This document shows positions 7,516 to 16,880 of a stretch of 64,000 nt of DNA, piece by piece (the stretch's first letter is position 1; each line of letters starts with the position of its first letter). Source of the stretch: Bradyrhizobium sp. PSBB068 (GTDB lineage: Bacteria; Pseudomonadota; Alphaproteobacteria; Rhizobiales; Xanthobacteraceae); NCBI GenBank assembly GCA_016839165.1, contig CP069300.1, forward strand, positions 930,001-994,000, given 5' to 3'. The position numbers and the translations under genes are program-made. The notes below the pieces were generated by a model. It did no database searches, was not told the origin of the DNA, and saw only the letters and a program-made list of their open reading frames with translations.

Positions 7516-9252
7516 ATGCGGATCGACAACATCGCCGACCTCATCGCCGAAACCCTTGCCCAGACCGGCGTGAAGCGCATCTACGGTGTCGTGGGCGACA
7601 GCCTCAACGGCCTCACCGAGGCCCTGCGCAAGCGCGGCACGATCGACTGGCTGCATGTGCGCCACGAAGAGGTTGCGGCGTTCGCCGCCGCCGCCGAATC
7701 CCAGATCACCGGAGATCTCGCGGTGTGCGCGGGCTCCTGCGGCCCGGGCAATCTGCACCTCATCAACGGGCTGTTCGACGCACATCGCAGCCGTACGCCG
7801 GTCCTGGCGCTGGCGGCGCAGATTCCCTCGGCCGAGATCGGCGGCGGCTATTTCCAGGAGACCCATCCGCAGGACCTGTTCCGCGAATGCAGCCATTACT
7901 GCGAACTGGTGTCGGACCCGGCACAACTGCCCTACATGCTGGAGAATGCGATCCGTGCCGCGGTCGGCAAGCGCGGCGTCGCGGTGCTGGTGCTGCCGGG
8001 CGACGTCGCGATGCGGCCGGCGCCGAAGCGCGATATCGCGCCGAATGCCGGCCTGCTGCCGCCGGTGCCGGTGGTGCGTCCGGCCGACGCCCAATTGAAC
8101 GCGCTGGCCGCGCTGCTCAATGGCGCCAAGCGCGTCACGCTGTTCTGCGGCCGCGGCTGCGCCGGCGCGCATGACGGCCTGCTCAAGCTCGCCGAGACGC
8201 TGAAGAGCCCGATCGTGCATGCGCTCGGCGGCAAGGAATATGTCGAATACGACAATCCCTACGATGTCGGCATGACCGGCTTCATCGGCTTTTCCTCCGG
8301 CTATGCCGCGATGCATGGCTGCGACGTGCTGCTGATGCTGGGCACCGATTTCCCCTACAAGCAGTTCTTCCCGACCGGCATCAGCATCGCCCAGGTCGAT
8401 CTCCGCCCGGAAAATCTCGGCCGCCGCTGCAAGCTCGATCTCGGCATCGTCGGCGACGTCGGCGAGACCATCGCCGCGCTGCTGCCCAAGCTCAACCCGA
8501 AGACCGACCGCAAGTTTCTCGACTCCAGCCTCGCGCACTACAAGGACGCCCGTGCCGGGCTCGACGATCTGGCCCGCGGCAAGCCCGGCCAGAAGCCGAT
8601 CCATCCGCAATATCTGGCGCGCCTGCTCAGCGAGCAGGCCAGCGAGGATGCGGTGTTCACCGCCGACGTCGGCACGCCGACGATCTGGGCCGCGCGCTAC
8701 CTAAAGATGAACGGCCGCCGCCGGCTGGTCGGCTCCTGGGTCCACGGCTCGATGGCCAACGCGATGGCGCATGCGATCGGCGTCCAGGCCGCGCAGCCCG
8801 CGCGGCAAGTGGTGTCGATGTCCGGCGACGGCGGCTTTGCCATGCTGATGGGTGATTTGATCACGCTGACGCAAGCGAAGCTGCCGGTGAAGGTCGTGAT
8901 CTTCAACAACAGCGTGCTCGGCTTCGTCGCGCTGGAGATGAAGGCGGCCGGCTTCATCGAGACCGGGGTCGACCTGAAGAATCCGGATTTCGCGGCGATG
9001 GCCCGCGCCATGGGCATTCACGGCGTCAGGGTGGAGGATCCCGGCGAGCTCGAGGGCGCGATCCGCGACGTGCTCGCGCATGACGGCCCGGCCGTGCTCG
9101 ACGTCGTGACCGCGACGCAGGAATTGTCGATGCCGCCGACCATCACCCTGGAACAGGTCAAAGGCTTCAGCCTGTGGGTGCTGCGCGCCGTGATGAGCGG
9201 CCGCGGCGACGAGGTGGTCGATCTCGCCAAGACCAACCTGTTGCCGCGCTGA
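7516..9252 (+). CDS. poxB: Pyruvate oxidase / ubiquinone-dependent pyruvate dehydrogenase
   Basis: A 578-residue ThDP- and FAD-dependent flavoprotein close in length to E. coli PoxB (572). It oxidatively decarboxylates pyruvate to acetate and passes electrons to ubiquinone at the membrane. Seen are the N-terminal [13 protein letters not shown] with the catalytic Glu in [10 protein letters not shown], the central FAD domain, and the ThDP motif SGDGGFAML...IFNN. ATG 7516 is preceded by AAAGGA and replaces an upstream start at 7432. It converges on a cytochrome c gene. A general acetolactate-synthase-like enzyme is the alternative, but overall similarity favours PoxB. Confidence 0.9.
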   Translation: MRIDNIADLIAETLAQTGVKRIYGVVGDSLNGLTEALRKRGTIDWLHVRHEEVAAFAAAAESQITGDLAVCAGSCGPGNLHLINGLFDAHRSRTPVLALAAQIPSAEIGGGYFQETHPQDLFRECSHYCELVSDPAQLPYMLENAIRAAVGKRGVAVLVLPGDVAMRPAPKRDIAPNAGLLPPVPVVRPADAQLNALAALLNGAKRVTLFCGRGCAGAHDGLLKLAETLKSPIVHALGGKEYVEYDNPYDVGMTGFIGFSSGYAAMHGCDVLLMLGTDFPYKQFFPTGISIAQVDLRPENLGRRCKLDLGIVGDVGETIAALLPKLNPKTDRKFLDSSLAHYKDARAGLDDLARGKPGQKPIHPQYLARLLSEQASEDAVFTADVGTPTIWAARYLKMNGRRRLVGSWVHGSMANAMAHAIGVQAAQPARQVVSMSGDGGFAMLMGDLITLTQAKLPVKVVIFNNSVLGFVALEMKAAGFIETGVDLKNPDFAAMARAMGIHGVRVEDPGELEGAIRDVLAHDGPAVLDVVTATQELSMPPTITLEQVKGFSLWVLRAVMSGRGDEVVDLAKTNLLPR

Positions 9253-9260
9253 TCGCAGCG

Positions 9261-9293
9261 GCGTCTGCCCCGGCCCCTAGCCAGGGCAGACGC
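9261..9293. terminator. Hairpin between convergent poxB and cytochrome c genes
   Basis: GCGTCTGCCC (9261-9270) pairs perfectly with GGGCAGACGC (9284-9293) across a 13-base loop. There is no U-run on either strand; it may serve as a shared transcript end. Confidence 0.4.
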
Positions 9294-9310
9294 GCGGCCG
9301 ATGCCGCCGA

Positions 9311-9706
9311 TTACTGCTTCTGCTTGCCGTCCTTGTCGAACGACGACACATAGGCCCACAGATTGTTGGCCTCGGTCTCGTTCTTGATGCCGGCGAACGC
9401 CATCTTGGTGCCCGGGATCTTGGCCTTCGGATCCTTAATGTATTCGAGGAAGGTGTCCTTGTTCCAGGTGATCCCGGAGTTCTTGTTGGCATCGGAATAA
9501 TTGTAGTCCGGCGCGGTGCCGGAGTGGCGGCCGTCGAGGCCGTTGAGCTCAGGGCCGACCTTGTTCTTGGCGCCTTCGCCGATCGCGTGGCAGGCGAGGC
9601 ATTTGTTGAACGAGGTCTTGCCGGCGGCGGCATCCTGCGCCAGCGCGGAGGATGCGGTGGCCAGCGATGTGACGACCGCCAGCGCGCTCAAGGTCTTCAG
9701 GTTCAT
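9311..9706 (-). CDS. Periplasmic class I cytochrome c (cytochrome c2/c550 type)
   Basis: A 131-residue protein with a signal peptide (residues 1-24, ending SALAQ). It has one haem site CLACH (Cys36, Cys39, His40) and a probable axial methionine in GTKMAFAG, followed by NLWAYVSSFD. These are the marks of a small soluble electron carrier of the cytochrome c2/c550 family, shuttling electrons between bc1 and oxidases or dehydrogenases. The start at 9706 gives the signal peptide and has AAGAGAA upstream; the longer frame is not needed. Confidence 0.92.
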   Translation of the reverse strand: MNLKTLSALAVVTSLATASSALAQDAAAGKTSFNKCLACHAIGEGAKNKVGPELNGLDGRHSGTAPDYNYSDANKNSGITWNKDTFLEYIKDPKAKIPGTKMAFAGIKNETEANNLWAYVSSFDKDGKQKQ

Positions 9707-9861
9707 GGGGTTCTCTTCGTTTCGTCCCGGGAGGTAGTGATCTTTTGTGGCATGTCCGGCTTGGGCAGGACAAGCCACGAAACTTTGACAGGTTTCGCGG
9801 CCGCCTGCTTGCCCGAGAGAGAACTCGGCATTGCCGGGCAGGGCAATCCGACCTTCGGCCG

Positions 9862-9889
9862 GTCGACTGAAACAAGTCGACTGAAACAG
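9862..9889. repeat. 14-bp tandem duplication
   Basis: GTCGACTGAAACAA is followed directly by GTCGACTGAAACAG between the divergent cytochrome c and glcD genes. It may be a pair of binding sites or a slippage product. Confidence 0.7.
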
Positions 9890-9954
9890 GTGCAGAGCTG
9901 ATTGATTTGTCGTAACAAATCGGCAAAGGGCAAAAGCCCGCCGAGGGAACACCG

Positions 9955-11448
9955 ATGTCCATCATGATGCCGGCGGCCGACCAGGCCGTGCTTGCGCGCC
10001 GCGCCGAGATCGTGGCTGCCTTGCGCGCCATCGTTCCGGGCGAGGGCGTGATCGACAGCGCCGCCGAGATGCTGGCCTATGAATCCGACGGCCTGACTGC
10101 CTATCGGCAGCCGCCGATGGTCGTGGTGCTGCCCGATACCACCGAGCAGGTCGCAAAAGTCCTCAAATACTGCCAGGGGCAGGGCATCAAGGTGGTGCCG
10201 CGCGGTTCGGGCACCTCGCTGTCCGGCGGTGCGCTGCCGCTCGCCGACGGCGTGCTGCTGGGCCTCGGCAAGTTCAAGCGGATCCGCGAGATCGACTTCG
10301 ACAACCGCGTTGTCGTCACCGAGCCCGGCGTCACCAATCTGGCGATCAGCCAGGCGGTCGCCCATGCCGGCTTCTATTATGCGCCCGATCCGTCGTCGCA
10401 GATCGCCTGCTCGATCGGCGGCAACGTCGCGGAGAATTCCGGCGGCGTGCATTGCCTGAAATACGGCATGACCACCAACAACGTGCTGGGCTGCGAGATC
10501 GTGCTGATGTCGGGCGAGATCCTGCGCATCGGCGGCAAGTCGGCCGAGAACGCCGGCTACGATCTGATGGGCATCATCACCGGCTCGGAAGGACTGCTCG
10601 GCGTCATCACCGAGATCACGGTGCGCATCCTGCAGAAGCCGGAGACGGCGCGGGCGCTGATGGTCGGCTTTGCGGAGGTCGAGGCGGCCGGCGAATGCGT
10701 GGCTGCCATCATCGGCGCCGGCATCATCCCGGGCGGCATGGAGATGATGGACAAGCCCGCGATCCACGCTGCGGAGGCCTTCGTTCATGCCGGCTACCCG
10801 CTCGACGTCGAGGCGCTCCTGATCATCGAGCTCGACGGTCCGCAGGTCGAGGTTGATGAATTGATCAAGCGGGTCGAGGCGATCGCGCAGGGTTGCGGTT
10901 CGACCTCCTGCCTGATCTCGACCTCGGAGGCCGAGCGCAATCTGTTCTGGGCCGGCCGCAAGGCCGCCTTCCCCGCGGTCGGGCGCATCTCGCCGGATTA
11001 TCTCTGCATGGACGGAACGATCCCGCGCGGCGCGCTGCCGAAGGCGCTGGCACGGATCCGCGAGCTCTCGGAGAAATATGGCCTCGGCGTCGCCAATGTG
11101 TTCCACGCCGGCGACGGCAATCTGCACCCGCTGATCCTCTACGATGCCAACAAGCCGGGCGAGATCGAGAAAGCCGAGGCGTTCGGCGCCGACATCCTGC
11201 GCTGCTGCGTCGAGCTCGGCGGCGTGCTCACCGGCGAGCACGGCGTCGGCATCGAAAAGCGCGATCTGATGCCGGAGATGTTCACCGAGATCGACCTCAA
11301 CCAGCAGCAGCGGCTGAAATGCGCCTTCGATGCCGAGGGCTTGCTCAACCCCGGCAAGGTGTTTCCGACGCTGCATCGCTGTGCCGAACTCGGCCGCGTC
11401 CATGTCCACGCCGGCAAGCTGGCGTTTCCGGACATCCCGCGGTTCTAG
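9955..11448 (+). CDS. glcD: Glycolate oxidase FAD-binding subunit GlcD
   Basis: A 497-residue FAD-linked oxidase of the VAO/PCMH fold. GlcD carries the flavin of the membrane-associated GlcDEF complex, which oxidises glycolate to glyoxylate and often D-lactate. Seen are KVVPRGSGTSLSGGALP in the FAD-binding half, SQIACSIGGNVAENSGG, and the C-terminal HAGDGNLHP and GEHGVGIEKR motifs. Its partners glcE and glcF lie 2.8 kb downstream, separated by three unrelated genes. A stand-alone D-lactate dehydrogenase is the main alternative. Confidence 0.9.
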   Translation: MSIMMPAADQAVLARRAEIVAALRAIVPGEGVIDSAAEMLAYESDGLTAYRQPPMVVVLPDTTEQVAKVLKYCQGQGIKVVPRGSGTSLSGGALPLADGVLLGLGKFKRIREIDFDNRVVVTEPGVTNLAISQAVAHAGFYYAPDPSSQIACSIGGNVAENSGGVHCLKYGMTTNNVLGCEIVLMSGEILRIGGKSAENAGYDLMGIITGSEGLLGVITEITVRILQKPETARALMVGFAEVEAAGECVAAIIGAGIIPGGMEMMDKPAIHAAEAFVHAGYPLDVEALLIIELDGPQVEVDELIKRVEAIAQGCGSTSCLISTSEAERNLFWAGRKAAFPAVGRISPDYLCMDGTIPRGALPKALARIRELSEKYGLGVANVFHAGDGNLHPLILYDANKPGEIEKAEAFGADILRCCVELGGVLTGEHGVGIEKRDLMPEMFTEIDLNQQQRLKCAFDAEGLLNPGKVFPTLHRCAELGRVHVHAGKLAFPDIPRF

Positions 11449-11660
11449 GCGCGGCGTCGCTCCGGCGAGGGCGTCGATCGATACAATTCGACGGATCGTC
11501 CTTTCGAACCGATAACCTTAACCGATGCTGGCCGCGATGGCCGTGGCGCGCCGTCCGGGCTGCCGTCGCGCGTCGCTGCAATTGCGGCTTGCACCGTTTA
11601 CACGGCCTTCAGCTGTTCCCCGGTATTTTCCCTGGGATGCATGTCTTCGGGAACACATCG

Positions 11661-12806
11661 ATGCCCAGCCTGGCCGATCAGCTGGCGCTTACGCGCAATC
11701 GGCCGGCGGGTTTCGACTACATGCGGATCGCGCTGGCGACGACGATCATCTGCCTGCACGGCGCGAACGTGACGCTCGGGCTCGGTCGGGCGCTGGAGAT
11801 CCAGAGCACGCTTCGCATCGGCATCGCGATGATCCTGGCGCTGTTCTTCTCCCTGAGCGGCTTCCTGGTGACGGCGAGCCTGCAGCGCTGCAAGAGCCTG
11901 ATTTCCTTCCTTGGCCTGCGCGTGCTTCGGATCGGGCCCGCGCTCGCGGTCGAGACCACGCTGTCGGCCATCATCATCGGCTCGATCTTCACCGAGCTGC
12001 CGTTGGCGCAGTATGTCGCCGACCCGAAACTCCACGCCTATTTTCTCAATATCGTCGGCGACATCCAATACGAGCTGCCGGGCGTCTTCCTGCACAATCC
12101 GATGCCGGACGTGGTGAACGCCCAGCTCTGGACGGTGCCGTATGAATTGTGGTGCTACGTCGTGCTGGCGCTGCTCGCGGTGACTACGATCTGCTTCAAC
12201 AGGGTGGCCTACCTGGTGTTCCTGGTGGCCGTTCAGGTCGCGCTGCTGAGCTACGACATCTACCGCTGGGACGAGGTGCCGATCCAGCTTCGCCCGCATC
12301 TTCTGGTGTTCTGCTTCCTTGCCGGCGTCGGCTTCTACCTCTGGCGCGACAAGGTTCCGTTCCACCGCACCCTGTGCTTGCTGGCGCTGCTGGCGTGCGC
12401 CGCCGGCATGGCCACCGGCCGCGGCGACGCGCTGGCGCCGGTGCCGGCCGCCTATGTCGCGTGCTATCTCGGCCTGATGAATCCGCGGCGGAGCTGGATC
12501 GTGTCGTCGGGCGATTACTCCTACGGGCTGTATCTCTATGGCTTCGTCATCCAGCAATGCATTGCCTCGCTCGGCCCGCCGCTCCAGCACTGGTATCTGA
12601 ACGTCCTGATCAGCCTGCCGCTTGCCTTCGGCGTCGCCGTCGCGTCCTGGCATCTCGTCGAGAAACACGCGCTTCGGCTCCGGGGGCGGGTCGAGACGTT
12701 TGAGGCCGCGGTGCTGTCGCGGATGGCGATCGTCGGCTTCTGGCGCAGGCCGCCGGAGCGCGTCGAGTTGCGCGCATCCCTCGGCAACAGCAGCGCATCG
12801 ATCTGA
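11661..12806 (+). CDS. Acyltransferase 3 family membrane protein
   Basis: A 381-residue integral membrane protein with about ten hydrophobic segments, of the OafA/NodX-like acyltransferase-3 family that O-acylates surface polysaccharides. Seen are FDYMRIALA, the loop FFSLSGFLVTASL, and SYGLYLYGFVIQQ near the C-terminal end. In this family a His/Arg in the first segments is catalytic; the family HxxR is represented here by less exact spacing. Start 11661 (MPSLADQ) or 11637 are both possible. It interrupts the glc genes. The glycan substrate is unknown. Confidence 0.85.
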   Translation: MPSLADQLALTRNRPAGFDYMRIALATTIICLHGANVTLGLGRALEIQSTLRIGIAMILALFFSLSGFLVTASLQRCKSLISFLGLRVLRIGPALAVETTLSAIIIGSIFTELPLAQYVADPKLHAYFLNIVGDIQYELPGVFLHNPMPDVVNAQLWTVPYELWCYVVLALLAVTTICFNRVAYLVFLVAVQVALLSYDIYRWDEVPIQLRPHLLVFCFLAGVGFYLWRDKVPFHRTLCLLALLACAAGMATGRGDALAPVPAAYVACYLGLMNPRRSWIVSSGDYSYGLYLYGFVIQQCIASLGPPLQHWYLNVLISLPLAFGVAVASWHLVEKHALRLRGRVETFEAAVLSRMAIVGFWRRPPERVELRASLGNSSASI

Positions 12807-12828
12807 CCTTGCATCTGCGGGAAGGATG

Positions 12829-12856
12829 AGCTTCGGTTCCAGTCAGAACCGAAGCT
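12829..12856. terminator. Hairpin between convergent acyltransferase and monooxygenase genes
   Basis: AGCTTCGGTTC and GAACCGAAGCT form a perfect 11-bp stem with a 6-base loop; a T-rich but broken tract follows on the plus strand. Confidence 0.45.
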
Positions 12857-12895
12857 CCAGCTTGTTGTTTGACGCGCTTTCCTCGGCGCCGCAGC

Positions 12896-13381
12896 TCACA
12901 GCAGCGTGTATTGTGTCCGCTCGCGCTTGGCGAGCAGCGGCAGCGCCTGCTCCGCGATGTAGGTCTTGAAATAGGCGCTCTCCGCATGCGCCTTGAACGC
13001 CGCTTCGTCCTGGAACAATTCGTAGAACAGGAACTGTGCCGGATTGTCCTTGCCGCGGCCGATCAGGAACAGCTTGGTGCCGGGGTCTTTCTGCGCCTCG
13101 GGCAGGAAGCTGTCGAGGATTGCCGCGACCTTGTCGGCCTCGCCTTCCTTGGCTTCCCATTGCGCGACGACCAGAAGGCCTGACGTGTTGATCGCATCGC
13201 TGATGGTTCTCGTGCTCATCGCATAGTGCTTCATTGGTAGTCCTCCGTTGCTTTGCTCCGATCGAGCTTGCGATCCGGACCCGGGCGAGACGCCGGCGAT
13301 CGTCATGGCCGCGACGAGCGAGCCGATGGCCGATCGTCGGGTGAGCATCATCGTCGTGGTCTTGACTTCCGAACGCTTCAT
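12896..13381 (-). CDS. Antibiotic-biosynthesis-monooxygenase (ABM) domain protein with Tat-like leader
   Basis: From ATG 13381 the product is 161 residues: an N-terminal twin-Arg leader-like segment (LTRRSAIGSLVAAM, about 13-26), a linker, then an ABM/YgiN-like ferredoxin-fold domain with GLLVVAQWEAKEGEADK, FLIGRGKDNPAQFLFYELFQDEAAF and EQALPLLAK. This fold includes quinol monooxygenases and haem-degrading enzymes. A second in-frame ATG at 13234 also has a perfect GGAGGA site and would give a leaderless 112-residue protein. The gene is divergent from an ArsR regulator 186 bases away, which may control it. Confidence 0.75.
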   Translation of the reverse strand: MKRSEVKTTTMMLTRRSAIGSLVAAMTIAGVSPGSGSQARSEQSNGGLPMKHYAMSTRTISDAINTSGLLVVAQWEAKEGEADKVAAILDSFLPEAQKDPGTKLFLIGRGKDNPAQFLFYELFQDEAAFKAHAESAYFKTYIAEQALPLLAKRERTQYTLL

Positions 13382-13567
13382 GATCGCCTCCAGATGATTT
13401 GCGCCAACCGTTATGCCAGCCGAACCGCAGGGCGAGAGATAGGGGATCGATCTGCGGGTTCGGTTAGGCGGCGATCGAAGTGTCGATGTCGTGAACATTT
13501 CGACCATGATCGAAGCGTCGCGGCGGCCTGGCGTGCGACAAATGGATGACTTCGACAGGAACCGGCC

Positions 13568-14257
13568 ATGCAGACCATCGCCCCCGAGCTTGCGGAGCTC
13601 GCCGCCCTGATCGCCGATCCCGGCCGCGCCGGCATCCTGTCGCGGCTGATGGACGGACGCGCGCAGACCGCGAGCGAGCTGGCGCGGGTCGCGGGCGTCA
13701 CGCCCCAGACCGCGAGCTGGCACCTGGCCCGGCTGGTCGAGCGTGCGCTGCTCAAGGTCGAGCGGCAGGGTCCGCGGCGCCTCTACCGGCTGGCTACCCC
13801 GCTGGTTGCGCAGATGCTCGAAGGCATGATGACGGTTGCGGCGATCGACCCGCATCCGTCCCGCCCGCCGCCGCGGATCGATGCGGAGATGCGCCGGGCC
13901 CGGACCTGCTACGACCACCTTGCCGGCGAGCTCGGCGTCGCCGTCACCGACGCGATGCGGGAACGCGGTCACCTCCACCTCGACCCGGAGGCCGGCGAGC
14001 TGACCGCGTCGGGCCGCGCATTTCTCCGTGATCTCGGCATCGACCTGCGTGCGCCGGCGCGGAGCCGGCGGCTGTTGTGCCGGCCCTGTCTCGACTGGAG
14101 CGAGCGGCGTCCGCATCTGGCCGGACGGGCAGGGGCCGCGGTTGCCGACCTCGCGTTGCAGCGCGACTGGATCCGGCGCCGGCCGCAGGGCCGTTCGGTC
14201 GAGATCACCGCCCCCGGGCTCGTCGCATTCCGAGACGTGTTCGGCGCGCGCATTTGA
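13568..14257 (+). CDS. ArsR-family winged-helix transcriptional regulator
   Basis: A 229-residue regulator with an N-terminal winged helix (about 10-78; RAGILSRLMDGRAQTASELARVAGVTPQTASWHL) and a C-terminal part containing TCYDHLAGELGV (Cys114), LLCRPC (Cys171, Cys174) and LDWSERRPHLAGR. This architecture is a recognised ArsR-like subgroup, longer than the classical metal sensors. The cysteine pair may bind metal or sense redox state; that is inference. It is divergent from the ABM protein, its most likely target. Confidence 0.85.
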   Translation: MQTIAPELAELAALIADPGRAGILSRLMDGRAQTASELARVAGVTPQTASWHLARLVERALLKVERQGPRRLYRLATPLVAQMLEGMMTVAAIDPHPSRPPPRIDAEMRRARTCYDHLAGELGVAVTDAMRERGHLHLDPEAGELTASGRAFLRDLGIDLRAPARSRRLLCRPCLDWSERRPHLAGRAGAAVADLALQRDWIRRRPQGRSVEITAPGLVAFRDVFGARI

Positions 14258-14289
14258 TTTCGGAGCCGAATTTCGATACCGCCTAGCCT

Positions 14290-15528
14290 GTGGAAACGCT
14301 CAAAGTCAGAGACATCAAGGATGTCGAAGAGGTGGTGCGCGCGGCGATCGCCAGCGAGCAGCCGCTTGAGATCATCGGTCATGGATCGAAGCGCGCCATC
14401 GGCCATCCGATGGCGACCAATGCGGTGCTCGACGTGTCGGTGCTGAACGCGGTCACCGCCTATGAGCCGAACGAGCTGATCATCACCGTCGAGGCCGGCG
14501 CGCCGCTCGCCGACGTGCAATCCCTGATCGATGCCAAGAACCAGCAATTCGCCTTCGAGCCGGTGGACATTTCGGTGCTGCTCGGCAGCGCGGGCGCCGG
14601 CACGATCGGCGGCATGATCGGCGCCGGCCTTGCCGGTCCGCGCCGCATCAAGGCCGGCGGCATCAGGGATCATCTGCTCGGGGCGCACGCGGTGTCCGGC
14701 TTCGGCGACGGCTTCAAGACCGGCGGGCGGGTGGTGAAGAACGTCACCGGCTACGATCTCTGCAAGCTGCTCACCGGGTCCTGGGGCACACTCGCGGTCA
14801 TGACCGAAGTGACACTCAAGGTCATGCCGAAGCCGGAGGCCGAGCGGACGCTGGTGCTGCGCGGCCTCGACGACGTCACCGCCAACAAGGCGATGACCGC
14901 GGCGCTGGGCTCGCCGTTCGACGTCTCGGGCGCGGCGCATCTGCCTGGTTCGGCGCTGCGCTCCGGAACCGGCGCGCTCGCCGGCCTCGCAACCTCCGGC
15001 CAGCCGGTCACGCTGGTGCGGCTCGAGGGGATTTCGGCCTCGGCGATCCACCGGGCCGCTTCGTTGAGCCAGACCCTCTCGTCCTATGCAACGGTCGACG
15101 TCCTTGCTGACGATGCTTCTGCTGCGATCTGGAGCGCGCTGCGCGACGTCTTGCCGTTCGCCGCGAACGGCGCGCTCGGGACCTGGCCGGTGTGGCGCAT
15201 CGTTTGCCCGCCGGCCTCGGGTGGCGCGTTCGGCCAGGCGCTGGCGCGTGAGACCGGCGGCGAGGTGATCTATGACTGGGGCGGCGCGCTGATCTGGGCC
15301 GCGGTGCCGCCCAACGCCGACGCGCATGCCGTGCTGGTCCGCAGCCATGTCGAGGCGATCGGCGGACACGCCACCTTGATCCGGGCCAGCGAAGATGTGC
15401 GCCGCGCGGTCGACGTGTTCCAGCCGCAGGCGGCCGGGCTTGCCGCGCTCGGCGAGCGGGTGCGGGCGAGCTTCGATCCGCGATCGGTGCTCAACCGCGG
15501 CCGGATGATACGAGGCGGGGGTGCATGA
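14290..15528 (+). CDS. glcE: Glycolate oxidase subunit GlcE
   Basis: A 412-residue second FAD-binding subunit of the glycolate oxidase complex. The N-terminus METLKVRDIKDVEEVV begins with GTG. FAD-domain motifs include IGHGSKRAIGHPM, SAGAGTIGGMIGAGLAGPRRI and GGRVVKNVTGYDLCKLLTGSWGTL, distinctive of GlcE. Its stop overlaps the glcF start by 4 bases (ATGA), indicating translational coupling. It lies just downstream of the ArsR gene, and glcD is separated from it. Confidence 0.93.
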   Translation: METLKVRDIKDVEEVVRAAIASEQPLEIIGHGSKRAIGHPMATNAVLDVSVLNAVTAYEPNELIITVEAGAPLADVQSLIDAKNQQFAFEPVDISVLLGSAGAGTIGGMIGAGLAGPRRIKAGGIRDHLLGAHAVSGFGDGFKTGGRVVKNVTGYDLCKLLTGSWGTLAVMTEVTLKVMPKPEAERTLVLRGLDDVTANKAMTAALGSPFDVSGAAHLPGSALRSGTGALAGLATSGQPVTLVRLEGISASAIHRAASLSQTLSSYATVDVLADDASAAIWSALRDVLPFAANGALGTWPVWRIVCPPASGGAFGQALARETGGEVIYDWGGALIWAAVPPNADAHAVLVRSHVEAIGGHATLIRASEDVRRAVDVFQPQAAGLAALGERVRASFDPRSVLNRGRMIRGGGA

Positions 15529-16841
15529 AGACCGAATTTTCCCTGGCTCAGCTTGCCGATCCCGACATCCAGGAAGCCGACAAGATCCTGCGCGCCTGCG
15601 TGCATTGCGGCTTCTGCACCGCGACCTGCCCGACCTATGTCCTGCTCGGCGACGAACTCGATAGCCCGCGCGGCCGCATCTATTTGATCAAGGAGATGCT
15701 GGAGAAGGACAAGCCGCCGACGGCTGAGGTGGTCAAGCATATCGACCGTTGCCTGTCGTGCCTTGCCTGCATGACCACCTGTCCGTCGGGCGTGAACTAC
15801 ATGCACCTCGTCGACCAGGCCCGGGTCAGGATCGAGCGGGACTATCAGCGGCCGCTGACCGAGCGGCTGCTGCGGTCGGTGCTCGCTTTCGTGCTGCCGC
15901 GTCCCGGCCTGTTCCGGACCAGCATGATCCTGGCCGGGCTCGCCCGGCCGTTCGCAGCGCTGCTCCCGACGCCGTCGGTCGGCGCGGCGAGCCCCGGCCT
16001 GCTGCGGCGGATCAAGGCGATGCTGGCGCTCGCGCCGCGCGGCCTGCCGCAGCCGGGACCGGCAGCGGGAACCGTGTTTGCGCCAATCGGGCGGCGCCGC
16101 GGCAGGGTCGCGCTGCTGCAGGGCTGCGCCCAGCAGGTGCTGGCGCCGCGGATCAATCAGGCCGCCATCAACGTGCTGACCCGGCACGGCGTCGAGGTGG
16201 TGCTGGTCAGGGACGAGCAATGCTGCGGCGCGTTGACCCATCACATGGGACAGGACGGCGACGCGCTGGCGCGCGCGCGGGCCAACATCACGGTGTGGCA
16301 AAGGGAAGCGGACCAGAACGGGCTCGACGCCATTCTGGTGACGACCTCGGGCTGTGGGACAGTTGTCAAAGACTACGGCTACCTGCTGCGCGAGGACAAA
16401 GCATTCGCCGGGCCGGCGCAGCGAATCTCGGCGCTGGCGAAGGATATCACCGAGTATCTCGCCGGCCTCGAGCTCGCGCCTTCAACGCAGATAGGCGATG
16501 TCACCGTCGCCTATCACTCGGCTTGTTCGTTGCAGCATGGACAGAAAATCACTCAACTTCCGAAAGAATTGCTTTCCAAGAATGGATTCGTGGTGAAAGA
16601 TGTACCCGAGAGCCATTTGTGTTGCGGTTCGGCGGGGACCTACAACATTCTCCAGCCCGACATTGCGAGCAGATTGCGCGATCGCAAGGTCGCCAATATT
16701 GCGCTTGTCAAACCGGACATGATCGCCGCGGGCAATATTGGGTGCATGGTTCAGATTGCCGGCGGTACGTCAGTTCCTGTGGTGCACACGATTGAGCTTC
16801 TCGATTGGGCGACAGGAGGTCCCCGGCCAGGATTGAATTGA
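15525..16841 (+). CDS. glcF: Glycolate oxidase iron-sulfur subunit GlcF
   Basis: A 438-residue protein with two 4Fe-4S ferredoxin-type clusters, CVHCGFCTATCP (from Cys25) and CLSCLACMTTCP (about 76-87). Two CCG-domain motifs follow, DEQCCGALTHH and SHLCCGSAGTYN, which bind further clusters as in heterodisulfide-reductase-like proteins. GlcF carries electrons from the flavin subunits to the quinone pool. It is translationally coupled to glcE. Confidence 0.95.
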   Translation: MKTEFSLAQLADPDIQEADKILRACVHCGFCTATCPTYVLLGDELDSPRGRIYLIKEMLEKDKPPTAEVVKHIDRCLSCLACMTTCPSGVNYMHLVDQARVRIERDYQRPLTERLLRSVLAFVLPRPGLFRTSMILAGLARPFAALLPTPSVGAASPGLLRRIKAMLALAPRGLPQPGPAAGTVFAPIGRRRGRVALLQGCAQQVLAPRINQAAINVLTRHGVEVVLVRDEQCCGALTHHMGQDGDALARARANITVWQREADQNGLDAILVTTSGCGTVVKDYGYLLREDKAFAGPAQRISALAKDITEYLAGLELAPSTQIGDVTVAYHSACSLQHGQKITQLPKELLSKNGFVVKDVPESHLCCGSAGTYNILQPDIASRLRDRKVANIALVKPDMIAAGNIGCMVQIAGGTSVPVVHTIELLDWATGGPRPGLN

Positions 16842-16880
16842 TCGACTGCCACTCGAGCATGATCCGGACCTCAGCCTTGC

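Noticed and set aside
13382..14116. N-terminal extension of the ABM-protein frame opposite the ArsR gene
   Set aside because: It lies antisense to a well-supported winged-helix gene; a GGAGG-led ATG at 13381 is a better start.
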